This document shows positions 1 through 5,641 of a stretch of 8,546 nucleotides of DNA, piece after piece. The notes beneath the pieces were generated by a model. That model did no database searches. It saw only the letters and a program-made list of their open reading frames with translations, and had not been told where the DNA came from. Made by a program: the position numbers and the translations under genes. Numbering within the stretch: the stretch's first letter is position 1; every line of letters starts with the position of its first letter. Source of the stretch: Chlamydiota bacterium (GTDB lineage Bacteria > Chlamydiota > Chlamydiia > Chlamydiales > Rhabdochlamydiaceae); assembly GCA_016866585.1 (NCBI GenBank), contig VGMB01000053.1:1-8546 (forward strand), given 5' to 3'.

Positions 1-2
1 CA

Positions 3-1220
3 GACACATCATTTTCTGTTAATTATCTTAAAGATCTTGAAAAAGTAATCTCGCACGATTTCAATAACAATGGAAAAACCAAAGTAATTAATAAATCAGC
101 TGAAAAGGATAAAGTCTTATCCAACGCGATTTCAAAAAATGCTACAGATCTAAAATTATGGAGAACCACAAATATACCATATGGAGTAAAATTCACAATA
201 ATCTCCAAAAAATTATCTGTAACTGTTCTTGATAATAATACTAATCACATAAAAACGATATCCGATGTGATGCTAACAGGCAACTTATCTGAAGATAGAA
301 GATCTGTGCATAAAATTGCTGATATGATTCATTATGTTTTATTTAACGAGATTGGAATAGCTAACTCAAGAATACTCTACTCATTCCAAAACAAAGCCTT
401 TGAAGATGGATCTAAAAGCATTTCAGAAATCTGGGAGTGTGATTGGGATGGATATAATGCTAAGCAAGTAACTAAGGAGAACACCTTTTGCGTAACTCCA
501 GTACTCCTACCGAAGGGCAATTCTTCTAAAGATATGTTTTTCTATGTTAACTATAAAACTGGCCAACCAAAGATCTACATTTCCTCAATGGACGGAAATC
601 AAAATACAAAAGCAGTCGATATACGTGGTAATCAATTACTTCCAGCAATATCTAAAAATAGAGACTTATTAGCTTTCATATGTGATGCGAGTGGCCGAGC
701 AGACTTATTCGTTCAATCAATAGAACCATCCAAGGGAAAAATGGGGACACCTATTCAACTTTTTTCTTATCCAAGATCAACACAAGCATCTCCTACATTC
801 AGCCCAGATGGAACCAAAATAGCTTTTGCCTCAGATAAAGATGGATCTACTCGCATTTATACTATACCTTCAATTAGAGGAGAAAAAAGGGCTCAACCTG
901 TATTGATAACCAAACAAAACAGAGAAAATTCCTGTCCTTCTTGGTCTCCTGATGGCACAAAATTAGCTTATAGTGCTAAAACGGAAGGTATAAGACAAAT
1001 ATGGATCTACGATTTTACTACCGGGGAAGAAAGCCAGTTAACGTTTGGCGGTGGGAATAAAGAAAACCCCTGCTGGGCAGAAAACAGCCTACACCTAATT
1101 TTTAACTCTACCGACTCAAATTCGTCAGATTTATATGTGGTTAATCTTAAACAACCTGAAGCGATAAGAATCACAAATGGTCCTGGAAAAAAACACTATC
1201 CAACATGGGGACCCAGATAA
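3..1220 (+). CDS. tolB: TolB, periplasmic beta-propeller of the Tol-Pal system (5' end missing)
   Basis: TolB is the soluble periplasmic protein that binds Pal and, with TolA/Q/R, couples outer-membrane constriction to cell division. The frame is open from the first in-frame codon at position 3 to the TAA at 1218-1220, giving 405 visible residues. Comparison with E. coli TolB (430 aa) suggests that roughly the first 45 residues, including the signal peptide and any TolA-binding segment, lie before the window. The N-terminal alpha/beta domain ends with the typical HKIADMIHYVLFNEIG stretch and a strand resembling the family's TRIAYV. It is followed by DWDGYNAKQV, matching DYDGYN of E. coli. The propeller then shows PD40-type blades, FSPDGTKIAFAS at about 798 and WSPDGTKLAYS at about 939, and closes with YPTWGPR, like the FPAWSP end of the family. 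GTG at 267 and ATG at 270 are internal to the domain, not the real start. It is the first visible gene of an operon with pal 27 nt downstream. Confidence 0.95.
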   Translation, partial: DTSFSVNYLKDLEKVISHDFNNNGKTKVINKSAEKDKVLSNAISKNATDLKLWRTTNIPYGVKFTIISKKLSVTVLDNNTNHIKTISDVMLTGNLSEDRRSVHKIADMIHYVLFNEIGIANSRILYSFQNKAFEDGSKSISEIWECDWDGYNAKQVTKENTFCVTPVLLPKGNSSKDMFFYVNYKTGQPKIYISSMDGNQNTKAVDIRGNQLLPAISKNRDLLAFICDASGRADLFVQSIEPSKGKMGTPIQLFSYPRSTQASPTFSPDGTKIAFASDKDGSTRIYTIPSIRGEKRAQPVLITKQNRENSCPSWSPDGTKLAYSAKTEGIRQIWIYDFTTGEESQLTFGGGNKENPCWAENSLHLIFNSTDSNSSDLYVVNLKQPEAIRITNGPGKKHYPTWGPR

Positions 1221-1247
1221 AATTTAAACTAAGAATGAGAGGGATTC

Positions 1248-1934
1248 ATGAAAACTAAATCATTATGGCTAGCAGCAATGTCAGCAGCATTTATAATGCT
1301 TACAGGCTGCCAAAATAACAAAAGCGACACATGGGATGATAACTCAACGAGTATGGGGAGCTACAGAAGAGCTGGGCATAGAGTACTTTGGGGAGATAAT
1401 GATCAAAACTCATACTCCGAAGAAGAGATCTCATTTTCTAGCCAAGAAGATGAATTTATTCCTTTAAAAGATGAAGATTTAAAACAGCAATACTCAGAAG
1501 TTGCCATAGCACAACCCAAAATGTCACCAGGTGAAGAGGGTAGCTTCCTACCAGGCATAGAGGGCTTCAAAGTGCCTACAGCATTCCTTGCATCTATCTT
1601 TAGAACCGTGCATTTCGGTACAGACGAACATGTGATAAAGCAACAAGATGATATGCAAACATTAAATAAAGTAGCAAATTATCTTAAAAGCAACCCTAAA
1701 ACATACATATTTGTATCTGGACACTGCGATCAAAGAGGGCCTGAGGCATATAATCTTGCTCTTGGAACCAGACGAGCTAATGCTGTAAGAGCCTTTCTAG
1801 TACAAAAAGGTGTGAATCCTGAACAAATCCATACTGTTTCCTACGGTAAAGAACATTTATTAGACGCCTCTAATACTAATGTAGCCTGGGCGAAAAACAG
1901 AAGGGCAGAATTTAAAATATATCAACAAAAATAA
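1248..1934 (+). CDS. pal: Pal, peptidoglycan-associated outer-membrane lipoprotein
   Basis: Pal anchors the outer membrane to peptidoglycan and is the TolB partner. The 228-residue product begins with a short basic signal peptide and the lipobox LTGC, so Cys21 would be acylated. Residues 22 to about 115 are a polar, acidic linker, longer than in E. coli Pal (173 aa in total). Residues about 118-226 form an OmpA-like domain: FRTVHFGTDE is the first strand, GHCDQRG matches the GHTDERG motif, and LGTRRANAV and NRRAEFKI follow. By alignment with OmpA-type domains, Asp161 and Arg176 sit 15 residues apart, as do the pair that holds meso-diaminopimelate, so the binding site looks intact. The Thr of GHTD is Cys160 here. 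The ATG is preceded by GAGAGGG at 1237-1243, a good ribosome binding site. It lies between tolB and a LysM lipoprotein gene (11-nt gap), which supports one operon. Confidence 0.96.
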   Translation: MKTKSLWLAAMSAAFIMLTGCQNNKSDTWDDNSTSMGSYRRAGHRVLWGDNDQNSYSEEEISFSSQEDEFIPLKDEDLKQQYSEVAIAQPKMSPGEEGSFLPGIEGFKVPTAFLASIFRTVHFGTDEHVIKQQDDMQTLNKVANYLKSNPKTYIFVSGHCDQRGPEAYNLALGTRRANAVRAFLVQKGVNPEQIHTVSYGKEHLLDASNTNVAWAKNRRAEFKIYQQK

Positions 1935-1945
1935 GGTGTGATTTC

Positions 1946-2608
1946 ATGTACAGAATGGGGATTTTAGCAATTTTGATTATTATGAGCTCGTGCACATCAC
2001 AACTGGCTATGGTACAAAAAGACAGATATGACACGTCTGTAGCTATTGATGAAATGCGTATAGAACTTTCTGATATGAAGTATGCTCTGAATAACACTCA
2101 AGTCGAAATCCAAATTCTGGAAGAAAAAATTAGAGCTCAAGAAGCCTCTAACAAAAATGGGAAGGTGCAGAGCACAAGCTCTGCTCCTCATTCAGAGATA
2201 AAACTATCTTTACTGGAAAAAAAGATAAATCAATTAGAAAACTCTCAAGAGAAACTTACAGCTGACTTAAAACAACTTAGCACTCATGCTAATCAGACAA
2301 GCCAATCTTTTTCTCAATATTATAACAGAATAAAAGAATTGGAATCTGAAATTAACGCTCACAATAAGGCAATCAACGAACTTTCAGACCTAAAGACTAC
2401 TCTTAAATCTCTGACTCAAGCTATAAAAAACAAACCAAACTCTTCATCTATAAGTACAAGTACGAATGTCTATAAAGTTAAACCTGGTGATAACTTAGAA
2501 AAAATAGCAAAAGCCCACAAAACAACAGTCGATGCTATACAAAAGGAAAACAATATTTCTTCGCATAAAATTGTTGTTGGACAGGAGATAAAAATTCCAA
2601 ATGGTTGA
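1946..2608 (+). CDS. LysM-domain coiled-coil lipoprotein downstream of pal (CT601-like)
   Basis: This 220-residue product is predicted to be an envelope lipoprotein that binds peptidoglycan. The N-terminus is hydrophobic and ends in MSSC, giving a loose lipobox with Cys16. The Met at -3 is not ideal, so lipidation is likely but not certain. Residues about 32-67 and 84-161 are rich in Leu/Ile/Glu/Lys with heptad-like spacing and should form coiled coils, split by a Ser/Asn-rich break near 68-82. A Ser/Thr-rich linker (165-174) leads to a C-terminal LysM module, VYKVKPGDNLEKIAKAH to QEIKIP (175-218), which typically binds N-acetylglucosamine-containing glycans. The ATG has AAGGTG at 1933-1938, overlapping the pal stop; a second ATG at 1955 would shorten the signal. 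The position after pal matches CT601 of Chlamydia trachomatis, annotated as a LysM/NlpD-like protein. In Proteobacteria this slot holds CpoB/YbgF, also with an N-terminal coiled coil but with TPRs. A role in linking Tol-Pal to the wall is an inference. Confidence 0.87.
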   Translation: MYRMGILAILIIMSSCTSQLAMVQKDRYDTSVAIDEMRIELSDMKYALNNTQVEIQILEEKIRAQEASNKNGKVQSTSSAPHSEIKLSLLEKKINQLENSQEKLTADLKQLSTHANQTSQSFSQYYNRIKELESEINAHNKAINELSDLKTTLKSLTQAIKNKPNSSSISTSTNVYKVKPGDNLEKIAKAHKTTVDAIQKENNISSHKIVVGQEIKIPNG

Positions 2609-3416
2609 ATCCCCAAATTGTGATTTACCCATAGGTGTTTTTGATTCTGGTTTTGGAGGGTTAACGGTAATGAAGCAATTAGCTAAATTACTACCTTATG
2701 AGAGCATAGTATACCTTGGTGATTCTGCTAGGCTTCCTTATGGCAATAAAAGTCCAGAAGTTATCCAAAGTTATTCTTCTGAATGTTGTCAATTTTTATA
2801 CGAACAGAATGTTAAATTAATTGTTATTGCGTGCCATACAGCATCCTCTTATGCGTGCTTCAAACTGAATGAAAAATTAAATATCCCAGTGATTGGGATG
2901 ATAGATCCATGCCTATCCGATTTTTTATCCAGTAAGGACAAATCCAAAATCCTTATTCTTGCAACACAAGCAACGATTGATTCTCAAGTCTATCAAAAAG
3001 CCATCCAACAACTATCCCCATCTACAGAATGTCTTGCAGTTCCCTGTCCATTATTTGCTCCTTTAGTAGAGGAAGGTTTTACAACAGGCCCGATCGTCCA
3101 AGAAGTTATGAATTTCTATTTAAAGCCTATTAAAAACCTAAATATGAACACCGCCATACTTGGATGCACTCATTATCCCTTACTAAAGCCCGAAATAAAG
3201 AACTACCTAAATCCAAATTGCGAAATTATTGATCCAGGGGTTAGCTGTGCAAAGTACGTAAGAGATTTTCTTAAAAACAACGCACTTATAAGTACCCAAA
3301 AAAAGACCGGGAATCATTTTTTTTACACAACTGATGACCCTGAAAAATTTAAACTCTTAGGAGCGAGATTTTTAGGGTCTTGTATACCAGAAATTAAAAA
3401 AGTATGGTTAAAATAA
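2601..3416 (+). CDS. murI: Glutamate racemase MurI
   Basis: MurI interconverts L- and D-glutamate in the cytoplasm, supplying the D-Glu added by MurD to the peptidoglycan stem peptide. At 271 residues it has normal family length. Visible motifs are GVFDSGFGGLTV (Asp15-Ser16), GDSARLPYGNKS, IACHTASS with the first catalytic Cys78, PCPLFAPLVEEG, LGCTHYPLL with the second catalytic Cys189 and His191, and the C-terminal TTDDPEKF. One oddity is His79, where the family almost always has Asn (ACNTA). The ATG at 2601 lies inside the last codons of the LysM gene (8-nt overlap). AGGAG at 2583-2587 is a possible but distant ribosome binding site (13-nt spacing), so translational coupling is likely. Chlamydiaceae lack murI and are thought to use DapF instead, so this gene points to a Chlamydia-related family. 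Related Asp/Glu racemases were considered, but the motifs fit MurI well. Confidence 0.96.
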   Translation: MVESPNCDLPIGVFDSGFGGLTVMKQLAKLLPYESIVYLGDSARLPYGNKSPEVIQSYSSECCQFLYEQNVKLIVIACHTASSYACFKLNEKLNIPVIGMIDPCLSDFLSSKDKSKILILATQATIDSQVYQKAIQQLSPSTECLAVPCPLFAPLVEEGFTTGPIVQEVMNFYLKPIKNLNMNTAILGCTHYPLLKPEIKNYLNPNCEIIDPGVSCAKYVRDFLKNNALISTQKKTGNHFFYTTDDPEKFKLLGARFLGSCIPEIKKVWLK

Positions 3417-3460
3417 AAGAATTGTCGTGAAAAAATTTAAATAAACTGCTTGAATAAAGT

Positions 3461-3466
3461 TAGAAT
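3461..3466 (+). promoter_or_regulatory. Possible -10 element for the response regulator gene
   Basis: TAGAAT differs from the sigma-70/sigma-66 -10 consensus TATAAT at one base and would place the start of transcription near 3473, just before the ribosome binding site. The -35 region is poor: TTAAAT at 3437-3442 with 18-nt spacing. The 71-nt gap after murI has no clear terminator, so read-through from the tolB operon is also possible. Confidence 0.25.
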
Positions 3467-3487
3467 GGGCAATTATAGAGGTAAAAT

Positions 3488-4207
3488 ATGACGCAAAAAA
3501 AAAGAATTCTTCTTATTGAAGACGAAGAAGACATAGCAGCCCTCATAAAATTACAAGCAGAAATCACTGGTTATAAATTACATGTTGAAGTTGATGGCAT
3601 CAATGGTTTTAAAGCTGTAGAGAGGGAAAGACCAGATCTAGTCCTACTTGATATCATGCTCCCTGGTCAAAATGGGTTTGATGTCTGCAGAAAAATCAAA
3701 AACCACCCTGACTTAAAATCAATCCCCGTTATTATCCTTACCGCTAAATCAGAAGAGCTCGACGTTATACTAGGTTTAGAGCTGGGTGCTGACGATTACA
3801 TTCCTAAACCATTCTCACCTAAAGTATTATTTTCAAAAGTAAAAGCTATTCTGCGAAGATCTAAGGACGATGATTCTTCTGAAGATTCTCAAAGCATTTT
3901 GAGTTTTGGGGAATTCACGCTAGAGACTGAACGCTATCTTTTAAGAAAAGCTGATAAAATCATAACGATAACACTTTCAGAATTTGGAATATTGAAAAGG
4001 CTACTTTCTAATAGAGGAAAGGTTCTTACAAGAAATCAACTTCTAGATGATATTCACAACGATGATGCCTTTATTGTAGATAGGAATATCGACGTTCATA
4101 TCGCATCTTTAAGAAAAAAATTAGGCCCTAACTTTGATTGGATCGAAACTGTAAGAGGTATTGGATACAGATTCAAAGATGAACCAGCCGCTCCACAAAA
4201 AAAATAA
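3488..4207 (+). CDS. OmpR/PhoB-family response regulator, no adjacent kinase
   Basis: This is a two-component response regulator, a cytoplasmic transcription factor switched by phosphorylation. The 239 residues divide into a receiver domain (about 6-122) and a winged-helix DNA-binding domain (about 138-229). The receiver has the acidic pocket Glu11/Asp12, the phosphoacceptor Asp55 in LLDIMLPG, the switch Thr85 in ILTAKS and Lys107 in PKPFSP, so it should be phosphorylatable. The output domain shows LTRNQLLDDI, the recognition-helix region RNIDVHIASLRKKLG, and the wing ETVRGIGYRF. This differs from ChxR of Chlamydia trachomatis, a known atypical member that lacks the phosphoacceptor Asp. The ATG has AGAGG at 3477-3481. 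No histidine kinase lies in the window, so partner and targets are unknown. PhoB is the closest general type by eye, but a phosphate role is not shown by the sequence. A stem-loop starts 3 nt after the stop. Confidence 0.93.
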   Translation: MTQKKRILLIEDEEDIAALIKLQAEITGYKLHVEVDGINGFKAVERERPDLVLLDIMLPGQNGFDVCRKIKNHPDLKSIPVIILTAKSEELDVILGLELGADDYIPKPFSPKVLFSKVKAILRRSKDDDSSEDSQSILSFGEFTLETERYLLRKADKIITITLSEFGILKRLLSNRGKVLTRNQLLDDIHNDDAFIVDRNIDVHIASLRKKLGPNFDWIETVRGIGYRFKDEPAAPQKK

Positions 4208-4209
4208 GA

Positions 4210-4239
4210 ATGTAGACGGGATGTGAGTCCCGTCTATAT
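4210..4239 (+). terminator. Stem-loop after the response regulator gene, without a U-run on the + strand
   Basis: The arms TAGACGGG (4213-4220) and CCCGTCTA (4229-4236) pair perfectly over 8 bp. The stem extends by one G-T wobble and two A-T pairs to 4210 and 4239, and the loop is about 8 nt. It lies just after the stop codon, where a terminator is expected. Downstream on the plus strand there is no U-run (TATCACACC). Upstream is an A-tract, so the canonical hairpin-plus-U shape appears only when the minus strand is read. It may be a U-less terminator or an mRNA 3'-end stabiliser. Confidence 0.5.
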
Positions 4240-4295
4240 CACACCTACCAAGACTTTTATTTTCTCTGAAATAGCAATTGTTATATTTAATCTTT

Positions 4296-5570
4296 ATGTG
4301 TTATTTGGAAGTTAAAAATAAGGATAACCGATTGCGCAAGTACTCTAAATTCAGCATCTACTTAACCTTTTTCTTAGATAACTTTGGAACATTCCTAATA
4401 TATCCAATATTTACCCCTCTTCTGTTAGATGGATCAACTAATTTTTTCAAAAGCACCTCGCAGGTTGTTCATAACACCTTTGTTTTAGGTCTATTAATAG
4501 CTGCATTTCCCTTATCTCAATTTTTTGGTGCTCCTTTTATTGGGGCTCTTTCTGATTCTATAGGCAGAAAAAAAGTGTTTACATTAACTATAAGCGGACT
4601 TACCTTAGGCTACATACTCACTGCCTCAGCAATATTATCTAACTCAATCATTTTACTTTTTTTGGGTAGAGTCAGCACTGGACTTTTTGCGGGAAATCAA
4701 TCTATATGTCTTGCCAGCCTTGTCGATATGAGTAGCTCTGAGGAAGAGAGAACAAAAAACTTTAGTAAAATTGCCGCAGTGGGAGGACTTGCATCTATTT
4801 CGTCTATATCAATAGGGGGAATTTTTTCTGATCCTTCATTCAATAAATATTTCGGACCTGCTATTCCCTTTATCATCATTGCAGGTTTGTTTTTTATAAA
4901 CTTAATACTGATTTTACTGTTTTTTGTAGATCCAATAAAAAAATACAATCAGCTTCAGATAAATCCTTTGATAGGGATTAGAAATATAATCTCTACCCTT
5001 AAACTAAAAAATCTTCGTTATGCTTATTTAATATTCTTCTTTTATATGATGAGCTGGGTCACAGCAACTCAATTTTTTCCCACCTTACTTCTTACAAAAT
5101 TTCATATAAATCCAAAAAATCTTCCTATTTTTTTTATATTTTTGGGTGTTATATGGGGATTATCGAACTTCCTCTTTAGCAAATTCTTATGCGGAATTCA
5201 TCCATCAACAACTTTAAAGTTCACTCTATCTATTTTGGCGTGCAATCTTCTTTTAATGTTTTTCATCAGCAACACACCTTCTTACGTACCAGCAACGATC
5301 TTCTACATCTGCGTTGCTGTTGCAGCTTTGTGCTGGTCTAATAGTTTATCATTAGTATCTCTACAAGCAGAATCGAATATACAAGGGAAAGCTCTTGGTA
5401 TAAATCAATCTTTTTCTGCGCTCGGGGGCATATTTGGACCAATTATAGGAGGACTAGTAGCTTCCATCGACCCTAGCGCCGTCTACTCCTTTAGCTCTCT
5501 TTTAGTCTTTGCTTCTCTGATTATTTTATTAATTTTTCAAAAAGGGACTCCTTTAAAAAATAACTCATAA
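4296..5570 (+). CDS. Major facilitator superfamily (MFS) transporter
   Basis: This is an inner-membrane secondary transporter of the MFS with an intact 12-helix plan. With Met1 at 4296 (424 aa), the hydrophobic segments fall at about 19-44, 60-84, 92-113, 116-136, 157-177, 188-211, 242-264, 275-297, 306-324, 331-354, 368-390 and 394-414, with a central loop near 212-241. The MFS motif A, GALSDSIGRKK (83-93), lies between helices 2 and 3. Helix 4 has LGRVSTGLFAGN, and GGIFGPIIGG lies in helix 11. The pattern resembles the drug:H+ antiporter/TetA-like group, but the substrate cannot be read from the sequence. The start is uncertain. ATG 4296 is the only ATG before helix 1 but lacks a ribosome binding site. 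TTG at 4332, with AAGGA 7 nt upstream, would give a 412-aa protein starting just before helix 1. TTG 4278 is also open. The neighbours show no obvious functional link. Confidence 0.9.
   Translation: MCYLEVKNKDNRLRKYSKFSIYLTFFLDNFGTFLIYPIFTPLLLDGSTNFFKSTSQVVHNTFVLGLLIAAFPLSQFFGAPFIGALSDSIGRKKVFTLTISGLTLGYILTASAILSNSIILLFLGRVSTGLFAGNQSICLASLVDMSSSEEERTKNFSKIAAVGGLASISSISIGGIFSDPSFNKYFGPAIPFIIIAGLFFINLILILLFFVDPIKKYNQLQINPLIGIRNIISTLKLKNLRYAYLIFFFYMMSWVTATQFFPTLLLTKFHINPKNLPIFFIFLGVIWGLSNFLFSKFLCGIHPSTTLKFTLSILACNLLLMFFISNTPSYVPATIFYICVAVAALCWSNSLSLVSLQAESNIQGKALGINQSFSALGGIFGPIIGGLVASIDPSAVYSFSSLLVFASLIILLIFQKGTPLKNNS
4320..4324 (+). promoter_or_regulatory. Ribosome binding site that may set a TTG start for the MFS gene
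   Basis: AAGGA is followed by a 7-nt spacer and an in-frame TTG at 4332-4334. Initiation there would remove 12 residues of polar N-terminus and leave a short basic segment before helix 1, usual for MFS proteins. The upstream ATG at 4296 has no purine-rich site before it. The site also reads as coding sequence if the upstream ATG is used, so the match could be chance. Confidence 0.4.
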
Positions 5571-5586
5571 ATTTTATTAAAATGAT

Positions 5587-5615
5587 TTGAGACAAATACA
5601 ATCTTTGAGTTAAAT
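5587..5615 (+). promoter_or_regulatory. Putative sigma-70-type promoter for the TPR membrane protein gene
   Basis: TTGAGA (5587-5592, five of six matches to TTGACA) and TTAAAT (5610-5615, four of six matches to TATAAT) are separated by exactly 17 nt. Transcription would start near 5622, leaving about 20 nt of leader before the ATG at 5642 but only about 5 nt before the ATG at 5627. It lies in the short gap after the MFS gene. The -10 is weak, so this is tentative. Confidence 0.35.
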
Positions 5616-5631
5616 CGTAGTCAGAGATGGC

Positions 5632-5636
5632 GAGGA
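5632..5636 (+). promoter_or_regulatory. Ribosome binding site deciding the start of the TPR membrane protein
   Basis: GAGGA lies 5 nt before the ATG at 5642. The alternative in-frame ATG at 5627 has no comparable purine-rich site before it. This supports initiation at 5642, five codons downstream of the longest open frame. Confidence 0.6.
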
Positions 5637-5641
5637 CTCAT

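Noticed and set aside
267..275. GTG/ATG at 267-272 as the start of a shorter 317-residue protein
   Set aside because: The same frame is open back to position 3, and the upstream residues match the TolB N-terminal domain, so these codons are internal.
1912..2191. Two short minus-strand open frames opposite pal and the LysM gene
   Set aside because: They lie wholly antisense to well-supported genes, have no family resemblance, and look like shadows of coding sequence.
3495..3503. Run of nine A at the start of the response regulator as a slippage or phase-variation site
   Set aside because: Runs of eight or nine A or T recur through the window (for example 4197-4204, 7495-7503 and 8350-8357), so it is expected in an AT-rich genome and the frame is intact.
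4697..4948. 83-codon minus-strand open frame inside the MFS gene
   Set aside because: It is antisense to conserved MFS helices 4-6 and has no recognisable motif.
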